The notes under the pieces are model-generated. The model saw only the letters and a program-made list of their open reading frames with translations. It did no database searches and had not been told where the DNA came from. Shown piece by piece: positions 42,804 through 53,580 of a stretch of DNA of 58,623 nt. Origin of the DNA: Agathobacter sp. Lineage in GTDB: Bacteria > Bacillota > Clostridia > Lachnospirales > Lachnospiraceae. The translations under genes were made by a program, and so were the position numbers. Every line of letters begins with the position of its first letter. Positions within the stretch are counted from its first letter, which is position 1. The stretch is taken from the NCBI GenBank assembly GCA_017409825.1, contig JAFQRZ010000021.1, positions 1 to 58,623 on the forward strand. The letters run 5' to 3'.

Positions 42804-43187
42804 TTATTCTTCCACCGTCGGAATATTATAATTTCTCTTCATCTGTTCGAACAACTGCTGTGTCATATTACCACCAACTTCTTCCAACAGCATATCTGCA
42901 ACATCCTCAATTGCATAATCCATAAATGTATCGGTATACTGTGATGCCACAGAAGATTCTTCATCTTCATCTGTGAAGGTTTCCTTCATCTGCTTTATCA
43001 TCTGTTCAATAAAATATGATTCAAAATCCTTAAGGACCTCCATCAATTCTTCATCTGTAGAATTGGAAGAAAGACCATTTACAGAATTTGTTAACGAATC
43101 CGTCTTTGCACTATTCGCACTATTGGTCGCATTTGTCACACCAGTCTGATTCAGCATAGAAGTAATTCCACTAACGTCCATACTCAT
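42804..43187 (-). CDS. FlgJ-like rod-binding protein
   Basis: 127 residues: a Ser/Asn/Thr-rich N-terminus then KDFESYFIEQMIKQMKETF and YTDTFMDYAIEDVADMLLEEVGGNMTQQLFEQMKR, which match the rod-binding domain of FlgJ. The muramidase half is absent, as is common in Firmicutes. Likely caps or assembles the flagellar rod. It follows flgG by 17 bases. Confidence 0.87.
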   Translation of the reverse strand: MSMDVSGITSMLNQTGVTNATNSANSAKTDSLTNSVNGLSSNSTDEELMEVLKDFESYFIEQMIKQMKETFTDEDEESSVASQYTDTFMDYAIEDVADMLLEEVGGNMTQQLFEQMKRNYNIPTVEE

Positions 43188-43204
43188 ATCGACTACCTCC
43201 TACA

Positions 43205-44020
43205 CTAACGCTTCAATTCATTTGCGGTCTGAAGCATCGAATCTGCCGTCTGAATCGCTTTTGAGTTCATTTCATACGCACGCTGTGCGATAATCATATT
43301 TACCATTTCATCGGCAACCTGTACGTTAGAACCTTCCAAATAATACTGACAAACCTTACTTGGGATTGTTCCCATTTCACCTTCTAACATTGCCTGGCCA
43401 GATGCATCTGTCTGCTGCAATCTGCTGTAAGACAATTTTTCCAAACCTGCTGGATTGTTAAACTGATAAATACCAAAAGCCTGGTTCATATCTACTACCG
43501 TTCCATCTGGAAGTCTATAGCTGATTGCTCCACTCTGTTCAAAAATCATGGCCTCCGAAGTAATTCCTTCTGGCACATAAATTGCATTGCCTTCTCGATC
43601 CAATACTGGACAACCTTCCACATCCGTCAAAAGTGTATTTCCTGCAGCATCAAGCGCCCAAGTAAAGTTACCATTTCTGGTATAATAGGTTTCTCCATCC
43701 GCACCTCGAATCGCGAAGAAGCCATCTCCTTCTAACGCAAAATCTGTAGCACTTTCGCTGGCATTCATTGATCCCTGTGTGTACATAGAAGTGGTAGACG
43801 CAACTCTTGTACCCAAACCAACCTGCGCACCCACTGGCTTTTCTTCACCATTTGCAGAAGTCGTTTTGGTCTGAATCGTTTGATATAATAATGTTTTAAA
43901 TTCGGTTCTTGTTGTTTTATAACCATTGGTATTAACATTGGATAAGTTATTTGCAATGGTATCTACATTGGTCTGACCAGCTTTCATTCCGCTAGCAGCC
44001 GTGTATAATGCTCTCATCAT
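43205..44020 (-). CDS. flgG: Flagellar basal-body rod protein FlgG (FlhP-like)
   Basis: 271 residues with N-terminal ALYTAASGMKAGQTNVDTIANNLSN and VNTNGYK, the DFALEGDGFFAI segment in the middle, and the C-terminal NVQVADEMVNMIIAQRAYEMNSKAIQTADSML, all diagnostic for axial flagellar proteins. Distal rod protein. It is followed by the FlgJ-like gene; the order mreB homologue-flhO-flhP matches B. subtilis. Confidence 0.93.
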   Translation of the reverse strand: MMRALYTAASGMKAGQTNVDTIANNLSNVNTNGYKTTRTEFKTLLYQTIQTKTTSANGEEKPVGAQVGLGTRVASTTSMYTQGSMNASESATDFALEGDGFFAIRGADGETYYTRNGNFTWALDAAGNTLLTDVEGCPVLDREGNAIYVPEGITSEAMIFEQSGAISYRLPDGTVVDMNQAFGIYQFNNPAGLEKLSYSRLQQTDASGQAMLEGEMGTIPSKVCQYYLEGSNVQVADEMVNMIIAQRAYEMNSKAIQTADSMLQTANELKR

Positions 44021-44041
44021 AATATGTATTCCCCCTTAGGA

Positions 44042-44842
44042 TTACTGTACTTTACCAAGATTTACTGTGGTTGCCAATGTTTCATCTACAGAACGGATTA
44101 CCTTCTGTCCTGCATCATAAGCTCTCTGAATCGCAATCATATTTACCATTTCATCGACTACATTTACATTGGAACTTTCCAGCATTCCCTGCTGAACATT
44201 CGCTTCTGAAGCTGTGATAACACCACCTTCTACCAGGTTATACATGTTCTCACCATACTTCTCCAAATAATCGTAGTTTTCTACATCAACCACACCGATG
44301 GTACCAACGAGCTGCTCATTCTGATAAATGTAGCCCTGCTGATCCACTTTAAAAGGTACGATTGGTGTTACTCGCACATAATTTGCTGGATTGGAATCCA
44401 TATTCAATGCACCTGTTGCATTCAAAACATAGTCCCCATCTTTGGTTCTAAGATAGCCGTCATTATCCACTACAAAGTTTCCATCACGGGTAAGTTTTAC
44501 CGAGGTATTCCCCGCCTTATCCGTAAATGCTACCGCAAAGAAACCATCTCCTTCAAGCGCGAAATCCGTTTCATTATCGGTTACTTCGAAACTTCCGGTT
44601 GAATAATCCGTATACACCTGACCCAAATGGGTAACTAAAGAAATTTCACCGAGTTTTTGAGGGAGACCATAATGTGAGGTATCTTTGATTTTGATTGCCA
44701 ATTCATCGGCAAATGTACGTGATGTTGTGCCCTCTTTTTTGTATGCAGTGGTATCTGCATTCGCAAGGTTATTGGTCAAAACATCAAGACGTTTCATTTC
44801 GTTTACCATCCCTGTATGGGCGGTATACAAACCTTTAATCAT
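44042..44842 (-). CDS. flgF: Flagellar hook-basal body protein FlgF (FlhO-like)
   Basis: 266 residues: MIKGLYTAHTGMVNEMKRLDVLTNNLANADTTAYKKEG at the start, TDFALEGDGFFAV in the middle and SNVNVVDEMVNMIAIQRAYDAGQKVI at the end. Paralogue of the next gene and probable proximal rod or hook-basal part. It begins 32 bases after the SGNH gene, with AAAGGGG before the ATG. Confidence 0.9.
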   Translation of the reverse strand: MIKGLYTAHTGMVNEMKRLDVLTNNLANADTTAYKKEGTTSRTFADELAIKIKDTSHYGLPQKLGEISLVTHLGQVYTDYSTGSFEVTDNETDFALEGDGFFAVAFTDKAGNTSVKLTRDGNFVVDNDGYLRTKDGDYVLNATGALNMDSNPANYVRVTPIVPFKVDQQGYIYQNEQLVGTIGVVDVENYDYLEKYGENMYNLVEGGVITASEANVQQGMLESSNVNVVDEMVNMIAIQRAYDAGQKVIRSVDETLATTVNLGKVQ

Positions 44843-44874
44843 ATTATAGCCCCTTTCTTTTGTTTTATATGAAT

Positions 44875-45864
44875 TTATTTATTCATCTCATTAACGATTA
44901 TTTCACCAAGATAATCCGTTACCTTATAGGCTCCGTTTATACTTAAATGCTCATAATCTATAAAATCACTATCATAATCCCATTCCAATGCTTCTTCCAC
45001 ATCATAAAATGGGATTCCTTTTGCTCCCAAATATTCTTCCATCCAATTCGCTTTTCGCAGTTCATTTTCAGTACTAAGATATGGAGCGCGATAAAAAATC
45101 AACGTAACATTGTTCTCTTCACAAAGCGCGATTATTTTCTCCAAGTACTTTTGGATAATTTCCTCTGGCGCTAGCTTATCAAATGGATAAACATATCCTT
45201 GTATTCTTTCGTACTCCGTAAGTGGATTTGCTTCATACGGCTTATATCCATTATTTGCAAAACGGAGCAGCATTTCGTTGTAGTAATAGTCACTTCCATC
45301 AGCATTATACATTTCATTCGCTTTCTCAAAAGAATAATCGAAATCTAATTCATTCAAGGAAAAATCCAGCAATCGGTCTTTGTACTTCAAAACTGCAAAA
45401 TTGTCCTCTAGTGGGTCCAGCGTTTCAAAATCTTCGATAAGCTCTAACTTTTCGAGAGAAAATGGTAGATTTTCCACGTTCGGTCTCATATAATCATCCA
45501 ACAACTGCTCTGTCGGAATATATGTCTCATACGCATTGATTCCCCATATTTCCACCAAAGCAACCTTAGGCGTATCTACCTTAAAACGTTCATACATCCT
45601 CATATAAGTTACTGGAAGAATCTCTGATGGAAATGCCATATTGTAAGACGATATGGCATATTTTTCTTCAAAATACAAACTATTGAAAGATGTGTATGCA
45701 TGACAGGAACCAAATACCTGAACATCAATATCTTCTATTGTTTCCAGATGTTCAGCCAGCATATAACATCTATTAATATATTTTTCAACAAATATATCAT
45801 TTAATCGTAAAAATCCAACGGCACATATCAGACAAAATGCCACTATCGGAATTATCTTTTTCAT
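44875..45864 (-). CDS. SGNH-like membrane-anchored partner of MBOAT
   Basis: 329 residues. N-terminal signal anchor (about 3-20), then an extracytoplasmic SGNH-type fold: VQVFGSCHAYTSFN with Ser53 as probable nucleophile, and DYEHLSINGAYKVTDYLGE giving the late Asp/His pair (about 303/306). DltD- and AlgJ/X-type proteins of this kind complete O-acyl transfer begun by an MBOAT protein. Start codon directly follows the MBOAT stop, with GGAGG seven bases back. The A+T content is clearly higher than in the flanking flagellar genes. Confidence 0.8.
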   Translation of the reverse strand: MKKIIPIVAFCLICAVGFLRLNDIFVEKYINRCYMLAEHLETIEDIDVQVFGSCHAYTSFNSLYFEEKYAISSYNMAFPSEILPVTYMRMYERFKVDTPKVALVEIWGINAYETYIPTEQLLDDYMRPNVENLPFSLEKLELIEDFETLDPLEDNFAVLKYKDRLLDFSLNELDFDYSFEKANEMYNADGSDYYYNEMLLRFANNGYKPYEANPLTEYERIQGYVYPFDKLAPEEIIQKYLEKIIALCEENNVTLIFYRAPYLSTENELRKANWMEEYLGAKGIPFYDVEEALEWDYDSDFIDYEHLSINGAYKVTDYLGEIIVNEMNK

Positions 45865-47328
45865 CTAAAAACCTCCATATAAGAATCCCGATAAGTCATA
45901 TCCTTGTCCATATACGCCAAAAAGCAGAATATCTAACGCTATCAGAAAATATATGCTCCATCGTATAAAGAAATGTGCATTTAGGATGGCCTCTCTCACC
46001 TCTACATTTTTCTTTGAATGATAATAATCCATCACTGATATCACAACGATATTCAATATTAACATCGTACTTTGTGCATAATCTAAACCTGCAACAAATG
46101 AACTTTCATCAAACAATCTACCCATGTTCATGCTACTGAACATCCGACTGATATACTCAACCGCACTCATCAATGTATCTGCTCGGAAAAAAATCCATGC
46201 AAATGTTACAAGGTTAAAGGTAAGTATCGTCTGATATATCCTTTCACTTATTGAGCCAGATTCAATTTTCATTGCCTGCTTAATTCTGCTTCGAATCCCT
46301 GTACTCAGCTCCCCAACAATCTGATATATTCCGTGAAGCATTCCCCACACAAGGAAACTAAAACCTGCTCCATGCCAAATTCCACTAACCAAGAACGTAA
46401 TCAAAAGATTCGCATATTTTCTCATTTTGCCCTTTCGATTACCGCCTAATGGAATATACACATAATCCTTTAACCATGAGCTCAAAGAAATATGCCACTT
46501 TGACCAAAACTCCTTAATCGATTTGGCGAAATATGGAGCATTGAAATTGTCAATTAATTCAACACCAAAAAGACCACTGACACCTCTGCATATATCTACA
46601 CATCCAGAGAAATCCATGTATAGCTGTATGGAATAGAATACAGCTCCTACATACAAAATCGGTCCTTCCAGCTTCATATAATTTTCGTAACAATCATTTG
46701 CTACAAGTGCAACGCGATCTGCAATAACCATCTTCTTTATTACACCAATAGCAATCAACAAAATATTGTAACGAAATTTATCATAAGAAATTCTTTTGCC
46801 TTCAAACAATTGTCCCTGCAACATCTCATATCTAGATATCGGTCCTTGGACAACTGCTGGAAAATATGACAAATACAAAAGATATTTTGCAAAATTATTT
46901 TCTGCAGCAATTTTACCTTTATATACGTCAACCAAATAACTTATCGCCATCAAAACATAATAGGAAATCCCAACTGGAACAAGAATACTCGGAATCTCAA
47001 TCACATAATTAGGAATGATTTTTCCTACAATCGTATTTAAAATAGTTCCACACCAAGGCAATGCTTTAATCAAAAACCATAAAATAATATTACACCCAAG
47101 TGTTATCCACAGGATTTTTTTATTGTTCTTTCCTGCAATGCACCTAGCACCTAAATATGTTGATATTGCGACGAATAACAAGAAGAAAATATACTTTACA
47201 TCAAATGCCATATAAAAGAATAAACTGGCAACTAATAATATTTTCCATCTATGTTTCTGTGGCATCAAGCTATAAATGCCCCAGACCACTATTACAAATC
47301 CTAAAAAAGTGAATGATAAATACTGCAT
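45865..47328 (-). CDS. MBOAT-family membrane O-acyltransferase (AlgI/DltB-like)
   Basis: 487 residues and about 11 transmembrane helices. SYFPAVVQGPISRYEML, YSIQLYMDFSGCVDICRG, IKEFWSKWHISLSSWLKDYVYIPLGGNRKG and the conserved His in LVSGIWHGAG (His319) identify the family. It moves an acyl group, usually acetyl or D-alanyl, across the membrane for transfer to a surface polymer. No dltA/dltC carrier genes are adjacent, so acetylation of a glycan is more likely than D-alanylation. Starts two bases after the mreB-like stop with only a weak ribosome binding site, suggesting coupling. Confidence 0.92.
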   Translation of the reverse strand: MQYLSFTFLGFVIVVWGIYSLMPQKHRWKILLVASLFFYMAFDVKYIFFLLFVAISTYLGARCIAGKNNKKILWITLGCNIILWFLIKALPWCGTILNTIVGKIIPNYVIEIPSILVPVGISYYVLMAISYLVDVYKGKIAAENNFAKYLLYLSYFPAVVQGPISRYEMLQGQLFEGKRISYDKFRYNILLIAIGVIKKMVIADRVALVANDCYENYMKLEGPILYVGAVFYSIQLYMDFSGCVDICRGVSGLFGVELIDNFNAPYFAKSIKEFWSKWHISLSSWLKDYVYIPLGGNRKGKMRKYANLLITFLVSGIWHGAGFSFLVWGMLHGIYQIVGELSTGIRSRIKQAMKIESGSISERIYQTILTFNLVTFAWIFFRADTLMSAVEYISRMFSSMNMGRLFDESSFVAGLDYAQSTMLILNIVVISVMDYYHSKKNVEVREAILNAHFFIRWSIYFLIALDILLFGVYGQGYDLSGFLYGGF

Positions 47329-47330
47329 TA

Positions 47331-48326
47331 CTACTCGTCACGTTTTCCTGCTAAAAACTCTACATACTTTCCTGTACCTACTGCTACGCAAGTCATAGGA
47401 TTTTCTGCTGTCATTGTATTGATACCGGTACGTTCTTCAATGAGTTCTTCCAAACCACGAAGAAGTGCACCACCACCAGTAAGTACAATACCTCTATCTG
47501 CAACGTCTGCTGCAAGTTCTGGTGGAGTTTTTTCCAATACAGAATGTACTGCTTCTACAATCTGCATGGTTGGTTCACGAAGTGCTTCTTCTGTTTCTTC
47601 GGAACTAACTGTAATTGTTCTTGGGAGACCTGTTACCAGGTTACGTCCTCTAACATCCATTGTCTCAGGCTGCGCCATTGGATAACATGTACCAATTTTA
47701 ATCTTGATATCTTCTGCGGTTCTTTCACCGATTAAGAGATTATGTTTCTTACGCATATAACGAACCAATGCTTCGTCAAAGTCATCGCCGGCAATCTTGA
47801 TAGAAGTACTTACTACAGAACCGCCAAGAGAAATTACTGCAATATCCGTAGTACCACCACCGATATCTACAATCATATTTCCACATGGTTTCGCAATATC
47901 AATACCAGCACCGATTGCTGCTGCAATTGGTTCTTCAATGATTTCTACTTCACGCGCACCTGCCTGATACGTAGCATCTTCTACTGCTTTCTTTTCTACT
48001 TCAGTAACACCACTTGGTACGCATACACTGATACGTGGTTTACGGAATGTTCTCTTACCAAGCGCTTTCTGAATGAAGTATTTAATCATTTTTTCTGTAA
48101 CGGTATAGTCAGAAATAACACCCTGACGAAGTGGACGAACTGCCACGATATTTCCTGGTGTACGACCAAGCATAAGTCTTGCTTCTTCACCAATTGCTTT
48201 AATCTTGTTTGTATCTCTATCAAACGCCACCACAGATGGCTCTTTTAACACTACACCTTTTCCCTTAATATAAACCAAAATACTAGCGGTACCTAAGTCG
48301 ATACCAATGTCTGTTCCTAACATCAT
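47331..48326 (-). CDS. mreB: Rod shape-determining actin homologue (MreB/Mbl)
   Basis: 331 residues with actin-fold phosphate and connect motifs: GIDLGTASILVYIKGKG, VRPLRQGVISDY, EEPIAAAIGAGI, MIVDIGGGTTDIAVISLGG and GIVLTGGGALLRGL. Membrane-bound filaments guide lateral wall synthesis. Position ahead of flhO/flhP-like genes matches mbl of B. subtilis rather than the mreBCD site, so it is probably the Mbl-type paralogue. AGGAGA site; ATGATG start. Confidence 0.93.
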   Translation of the reverse strand: MMLGTDIGIDLGTASILVYIKGKGVVLKEPSVVAFDRDTNKIKAIGEEARLMLGRTPGNIVAVRPLRQGVISDYTVTEKMIKYFIQKALGKRTFRKPRISVCVPSGVTEVEKKAVEDATYQAGAREVEIIEEPIAAAIGAGIDIAKPCGNMIVDIGGGTTDIAVISLGGSVVSTSIKIAGDDFDEALVRYMRKKHNLLIGERTAEDIKIKIGTCYPMAQPETMDVRGRNLVTGLPRTITVSSEETEEALREPTMQIVEAVHSVLEKTPPELAADVADRGIVLTGGGALLRGLEELIEERTGINTMTAENPMTCVAVGTGKYVEFLAGKRDE

Positions 48327-48489
48327 AATATCTAGTTCTCCTTTCGAAATCTTGTATATATAGGATTGACTTTTCTACTAAAAATCATTTTGAACATATT
48401 TTTCCATACTTACACTTATTATATACAATTCGGGGCATTTTTCAAACTATTTTTTATGAAGTTTTCATGAAAATATTTCGAACAACAAA

Positions 48490-48522
48490 GGGCTGTCGCA
48501 AATATCCATTTGTCGACAGCCC
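48490..48522 (-). terminator. Terminator of uvrA
   Basis: Perfect 9-bp stem GGGCTGTCG/CGACAGCCC extended by CAAAT/ATTTG, followed by TTTGTTGTT on the minus strand, 23 bases past the uvrA stop. A similar hairpin ends the MATE gene near 58250. Confidence 0.82.
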
Positions 48523-48545
48523 TTATTGATTAAATATTATAAAAA

Positions 48546-51383
48546 CTATTTTTGTAAATATGGTTTTAGGAATTTTCCGGTATAGGATTCTGGCACCTCA
48601 CATATTTCTTCAGGCGTTCCCTGTGCAATGACTGTACCGCCGCCATCTCCGCCTTCAGGTCCCATATCGATAATGTAATCTGCGGTTTTAATCACATCGA
48701 GATTGTGTTCGATAACCACTACCGTATTTCCATCTGCTGCAAGCCTGTGCAGAATTTCTACCAGCTTATGCACATCCGCAAAATGAAGACCTGTCGTCGG
48801 TTCATCTAATATATAAATCGTCTTGCCAGTACTCTTGCGGCTCAACTCTGTTGCGAGTTTGATACGCTGTGCCTCACCGCCAGAAAGTTCTGTCGATGGC
48901 TGACCCAGTTTAATGTAGCCAAGACCTACATCATGCAAAGTCTGAATCTTACGAAGTACCGATGGCACATTCTTGAAAAATTCCACCGCATCCTCAATTG
49001 TCATATCCAAGATATCGAAAATACTCTTGCCTTTGTATTTTACTTCCAAGGTTTCACGATTGTAGCGTTTACCTCCACACACCTCACATGGCACATAGAC
49101 ATCTGGCAGGAAATGCATCTCGATTTTTAGGATACCATCTCCGCTGCATGCTTCGCATCGACCACCCTTGACATTGAAACTAAAACGCCCTTTTTTGTAC
49201 CCTCTCGCCTTTGCATCCGAGGTCGCCGCAAATAAGTCACGAATCAAATCAAATACACCTGTATAGGTCGCAGGATTAGAACGAGGAGTACGTCCGATTG
49301 GTGACTGGTCGATATCAATTACCTTGTCCAATTGTTCTAGCCCTGTAATGTCATCATGCTTTCCTGGGATACATCTCGCACGATTCAAGCTTTTCGCCAA
49401 ATGCTTGTACAAAATTTCATTGGTAAGCGAACTCTTTCCAGAACCCGATACCCCTGTAATACATGTCACTACGCCCAACGGAATATCTACATCTATATTT
49501 TTTAAGTTATTTTCTCTCGCACCTTTTATCGTAATAAAACCGGTTGGTTTCTTACGTTCCGCTGGAACTGGAATCTTAATACGTCCACTCAGATATGCAC
49601 CTGTCAAAGAATCCTTGCATTTCATAATATCTTCTGCAGTACCTGTAGCAATTACCTCACCACCATGCACACCAGCGCGAGGTCCGATATCTACAATGTA
49701 ATCTGCTGCACGCATGGTATCTTCGTCGTGTTCCACAACCACCAATGTGTTACCTAAATCTTTTAGATTCTTCAACGCACCTAAAAGCTTATCATTGTCT
49801 CGCTGATGCAATCCGATACTAGGCTCGTCCAAAATATAGGCAACACCAACCAAGCCTGACCCAATCTGTGTCGCCAGACGAATACGCTGTGCTTCTCCCC
49901 CAGATAAGCTAGCCGTTCCACGGGTTAAGGTTAAGTAGTCTAATCCTACTTCTTTTAAGAAACCGACGCGTCCTTTAATCTCTTTCAAAATCTGCTCACC
50001 AATCAAAAGCTGCTGTTTCGTAAGCTCCATCCCATCCAGAAATGCTACCAAATCTTTTACTGACATATTCGTCATTTCGTAAATATTTTTGTCCGCCACT
50101 GTAACGGCCAGAGAAGATTTCTTCAGACGCTGTCCACCACAGCATTCACATGGAGTAATACGCATAAACTGCTCATATTCTGCCTTCATGGTTTCGGAAA
50201 ACGTCTCGCGATATCTACGCTGTACATTTTTAATCAGACCTTCCCATTCAAGATTGTACACTCCTTCGCCACGTTGACCTTTGTAGTGAACCTTAAGCAC
50301 ACGCCCATCTCCACCATGAATAAACATATCCTGAATATCCTTTGGCAAATCCTTATATGGTGTATTTAAATCAAAGCCATATCCTTCGGATAACGCTCGA
50401 AGTGTCGCATAGGTATAACTAGACGGATCGGTACTAGACTGCCAGCCCATTACCTGAATCGCACCTTCCGAAATCGCAAGGCTCTTATCTGGAATCATCA
50501 AATCCACATCAAATTCCATCTTATATCCCAAGCCGAAACAAGTCGGACATGCACCGAATGGGTTGTTGAAAGAGAAGCTTCTTGGCTCTACTTCATCGAT
50601 ACTCACATTACAATCTGGACAAGCAAAATTCTGGGAAAACGTCATAGGTTCCCCATCAATCACGTCTACAATCGCATTGCCTTCTGTCAAATCAAATACA
50701 TTTTCTAGCGAATCGGTCAAACGTTTTTCAATGCCTTCTTTTACCACCAGTCGGTCTACTACGATATCAATATTATGCTTGATATTTTTATCCAGCTTAA
50801 TTTCTTCCGAAAGCTCGTACTGTGCACCATCTACAATCACACGCACGTAACCGCTTTTCTTCGCTTTCTCAAACAGCTTCTCATGCTGGCCTTTTCGTCC
50901 ACGTACCACTGGCGCCAAAATCTGAATACGCGTCTTCTCTGGAAGCTGCATGACAGAATCCACCATCTGGTCTATCGTCTGTTTCGTAATCGCACGTCCA
51001 CACTCTGGACAATGTGGAATACCGATACGCGCATATAACAAACGAAAATAATCATAGATTTCCGTTACTGTACCTACCGTAGAACGTGGGTTTCGGTTCG
51101 TAGATTTCTGGTCGATTGAAATCGCTGGTGGAAGTCCTTCGATGCTTTCTACATTCGGCTTTTCCATCTGTCCTAAGAACTGTCTCGCATAGGAAGACAG
51201 AGACTCCATATAACGTCTTTGTCCTTCTGCATAAATCGTATCAAAAGCAAGCGAAGACTTTCCCGAACCCGACAAGCCAGTCAGCACAACGAACTCGTCT
51301 CGTGGAATGTCGATATCAATCCCTTTTAAGTTGTGCTCGTGAGCCCCACGAATCTTGATGTATTTTCTTTCTTTTTTTGTCAT
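48546..51383 (-). CDS. uvrA: Excinuclease ABC subunit A
   Basis: About 945 residues, the usual length. Two ABC ATPase modules with insertions: Walker [15 protein letters not shown] and [14 protein letters not shown], two zinc modules ([46 protein letters not shown]), LSGGEAQRI twice, and Walker [11 protein letters not shown] and [10 protein letters not shown]. Recognises DNA damage and loads UvrB. The ATG at 51383 directly follows GGAGGG; the ATG at 51416 would add residues foreign to the family. Downstream of uvrB and likely under the same SOS promoter. Confidence 0.97.
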   Translation of the reverse strand: MTKKERKYIKIRGAHEHNLKGIDIDIPRDEFVVLTGLSGSGKSSLAFDTIYAEGQRRYMESLSSYARQFLGQMEKPNVESIEGLPPAISIDQKSTNRNPRSTVGTVTEIYDYFRLLYARIGIPHCPECGRAITKQTIDQMVDSVMQLPEKTRIQILAPVVRGRKGQHEKLFEKAKKSGYVRVIVDGAQYELSEEIKLDKNIKHNIDIVVDRLVVKEGIEKRLTDSLENVFDLTEGNAIVDVIDGEPMTFSQNFACPDCNVSIDEVEPRSFSFNNPFGACPTCFGLGYKMEFDVDLMIPDKSLAISEGAIQVMGWQSSTDPSSYTYATLRALSEGYGFDLNTPYKDLPKDIQDMFIHGGDGRVLKVHYKGQRGEGVYNLEWEGLIKNVQRRYRETFSETMKAEYEQFMRITPCECCGGQRLKKSSLAVTVADKNIYEMTNMSVKDLVAFLDGMELTKQQLLIGEQILKEIKGRVGFLKEVGLDYLTLTRGTASLSGGEAQRIRLATQIGSGLVGVAYILDEPSIGLHQRDNDKLLGALKNLKDLGNTLVVVEHDEDTMRAADYIVDIGPRAGVHGGEVIATGTAEDIMKCKDSLTGAYLSGRIKIPVPAERKKPTGFITIKGARENNLKNIDVDIPLGVVTCITGVSGSGKSSLTNEILYKHLAKSLNRARCIPGKHDDITGLEQLDKVIDIDQSPIGRTPRSNPATYTGVFDLIRDLFAATSDAKARGYKKGRFSFNVKGGRCEACSGDGILKIEMHFLPDVYVPCEVCGGKRYNRETLEVKYKGKSIFDILDMTIEDAVEFFKNVPSVLRKIQTLHDVGLGYIKLGQPSTELSGGEAQRIKLATELSRKSTGKTIYILDEPTTGLHFADVHKLVEILHRLAADGNTVVVIEHNLDVIKTADYIIDMGPEGGDGGGTVIAQGTPEEICEVPESYTGKFLKPYLQK

Positions 51384-51407
51384 ATTCCCTCCATCGTTTA
51401 GCCGCAC

Positions 51408-51538
51408 CATTCGCAAAGACGCCTACGGCGTTTTCTCGTTGCTACGCAACTAACTTTGCTCATGAAACGGCGCTCACCTCATGAAAATCATCTCTTCCAC
51501 ATTCATGCTAGCATGATGTGTCTTCGTTGATTTTCATG
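51408..51538 (-). repeat. Structured spacer between uvrB and uvrA
   Basis: The 156-base gap holds a fold-back sequence at 51480-51538 (CATGAAAATCA/TGATTTTCATG outer arms, central CATGCTAGCATG), then two tiny hairpins with identical GTA loops on the minus strand: GTTGC-GTA-GCAAC (51438-51450) and ACGCC-GTA-GGCGT (51419-51431). The block 51408-51477 is bounded by GTGAGCG and GCGAATG, and the same pair bounds a block at 42664-42696. It may be an intergenic repeat family or a regulatory RNA structure ahead of uvrA. Confidence 0.5.
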
Positions 51539-51539
51539 G

Positions 51540-53522
51540 CTAAACTGTCAGCAACATATTTTTCAACGTTATCATCTTATCACGATACTCTGCTGCTGCT
51601 TCAAAATTCAGCTCTGCTGCTGCTTTTTGCATCTTCTTCTGGATATCTGCAATCGTTTTTTCCAGTTCTGCCTTACTCATAGATTCTGGATCCTTTGCAA
51701 ACTTCATCTCATCTGCAGCCACTTTCTTCGAAATAGCAATCAAATCACGAACCGATTTACGAATCGTCTGTGGTGTAATGCCATGTTCCTCATTGTACGC
51801 CTGCTGCACCTTACGACGACGTTCCGTCTCTTCAATCGCAACCCGCATCGAGTCTGTAATCTTATCCGCATACATGATAACATGTCCGTCACTATTTCGT
51901 GCCGCACGTCCGATGGTCTGAATCAGCGATGTTTCCGAACGAAGGAAACCTTCCTTGTCCGCATCCAAAATCGCAACCAAAGTAATCTCTGGAATATCCA
52001 ATCCTTCTCGAAGCAGATTGATACCAACCAATACATCAAACACATCCAATCGCAAATCGCGGATAATTTCCTGACGTTCCAAAGTATCAATATCCGAATG
52101 CAAGTATTTTACACGAATTCCCACTTCACTCATATAACGTGTCAAATCCTCCGCCATACGTTTGGTAAGTGTCGTAATCAAAACTTTATTGTGATTTGCG
52201 ACTTCTTTATTGACTTCGCCAATCAAATCATCAATCTGTCCCTCTACTGGACGCACAGAAATCTCAGGATCCAAAAGTCCTGTTGGCCGAATAATCTGCT
52301 CAGTGCGAAGCAATTCATGATTCGCCTCATACTCACCTGGTGTCGCAGACACAAAGAGCATCTGATCAATTTTCCCTTCGAATTCTTCGAAATTCAATGG
52401 TCTGTTATCGAGTGCCGACGGCAAACGAAAACCATACTCCACCAAGGTCGTCTTACGAGAACGGTCACCTGCATACATGCCTCGAATCTGCGGAACCGAA
52501 ATATGCGACTCATCTACAATAATTAAAAAATCATCTGGAAAATAATCAATCAACGTATCCGGCATTTCCCCAGCCGCTCGCCCAGCCAAATGTCTCGAAT
52601 AGTTTTCGATTCCACTACAGAATCCCGTTTCCTTGAGCATCTCTATATCAAAATTGGTACGCTCTGCAATACGCTGCGCTTCAATTAATTTGTCCTCGCC
52701 TTTAAAATATTTCACACGCTCTGCAAGCTCTGCCTCGATATTGTCGCAGGCTGCATGAATCTTTTCCATTGGCACTACATAATGCGACGCCGGAAAAACC
52801 GCTGCATGATTGAGCTGTGCTTTAATCTCACCTGTCAGGACATCAATTTCCGTAATGCGGTCAATTTCATCACCGAAAAACTCTACACGAATCGCTTTAT
52901 CCGAATTATTCGCTGGAAAAATCTCTACCACATCACCATGTACACGAAACGTTCCGCGCTTAAAATCCATCTCGTTTCTCGTATACTGCATATCAATCAA
53001 CTGACGAATCACTTCATCCCTGTCAATTTCCATCCCCGGACGCAAAGACACCATCATGTTCATGTAGTCATCTGGGCTACCGATACCATAGATACACGAA
53101 ACTGACGCTACGATAATAACATCCTTTCGCTCTGCCATAGCCGCCGTCGCAGAAAGACGTAATTTGTCTATTTCGTCATTGATAGAAGAATCCTTCGCAA
53201 TATACGTATCCGAAGATGGCACATAAGCCTCCGGCTGATAATAGTCATAGTAGGATACAAAATATTCTACGGAGTTCTCTGGAAAGAACTCCTTCATCTC
53301 GCCGTAAAGCTGTGCCGCTAATGTTTTATTGTGCGAAATAATGAGTGTCGGTTTATTCAAAGCAGCGATAACATTCGCCATCGTAAAGGTCTTCCCAGAA
53401 CCCGTCACACCAAGCAGAGTCTGAAACTGGTTTCCTTCCTGAAAACCACGAACCAAAGCCTCAATTGCTTGAGGCTGGTCTCCAGTTGGAGCATATTCAG
53501 AATGTAAAATAAATTTGTCCAT
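51540..53522 (-). CDS. uvrB: Excinuclease ABC subunit B
   Basis: 660 residues. Helicase-like core with [15 protein letters not shown], Walker [16 protein letters not shown] (about 39), the beta-hairpin [69 protein letters not shown] and the C-terminal UVR domain (about 620-655) that contacts UvrC. Verifies damage and holds the pre-incision complex. An SOS box and promoter lie directly upstream. Confidence 0.97.
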   Translation of the reverse strand: MDKFILHSEYAPTGDQPQAIEALVRGFQEGNQFQTLLGVTGSGKTFTMANVIAALNKPTLIISHNKTLAAQLYGEMKEFFPENSVEYFVSYYDYYQPEAYVPSSDTYIAKDSSINDEIDKLRLSATAAMAERKDVIIVASVSCIYGIGSPDDYMNMMVSLRPGMEIDRDEVIRQLIDMQYTRNEMDFKRGTFRVHGDVVEIFPANNSDKAIRVEFFGDEIDRITEIDVLTGEIKAQLNHAAVFPASHYVVPMEKIHAACDNIEAELAERVKYFKGEDKLIEAQRIAERTNFDIEMLKETGFCSGIENYSRHLAGRAAGEMPDTLIDYFPDDFLIIVDESHISVPQIRGMYAGDRSRKTTLVEYGFRLPSALDNRPLNFEEFEGKIDQMLFVSATPGEYEANHELLRTEQIIRPTGLLDPEISVRPVEGQIDDLIGEVNKEVANHNKVLITTLTKRMAEDLTRYMSEVGIRVKYLHSDIDTLERQEIIRDLRLDVFDVLVGINLLREGLDIPEITLVAILDADKEGFLRSETSLIQTIGRAARNSDGHVIMYADKITDSMRVAIEETERRRKVQQAYNEEHGITPQTIRKSVRDLIAISKKVAADEMKFAKDPESMSKAELEKTIADIQKKMQKAAAELNFEAAAEYRDKMITLKNMLLTV

Positions 53523-53544
53523 GATAGTATTCTCCTAGTTTGAA

Positions 53545-53565
53545 CTGCTCGGAATTTCCGAGCAG
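53545..53565. promoter_or_regulatory. Palindromic hairpin in the uvrB leader
   Basis: A perfect 10-base arm (CTGCTCGGAA/TTCCGAGCAG) around one base lies between the SOS promoter and the uvrB ATG. It could end transcription of the gene at 53625 or structure the uvrB leader; no real T-tract follows. Confidence 0.45.
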
Positions 53566-53580
53566 CTCCTTATTTCTAGT

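Noticed and set aside
47742-48248. 168-codon plus-strand frame opposite the mreB homologue
   Set aside because: Antisense shadow of a highly conserved gene; composition (many Cys, Phe, Asn, Thr) is typical of a shadow frame.
51627-52526. 299-codon plus-strand frame opposite uvrB
   Set aside because: Antisense to uvrB with its intact motifs; no ribosome binding site and shadow-like composition.
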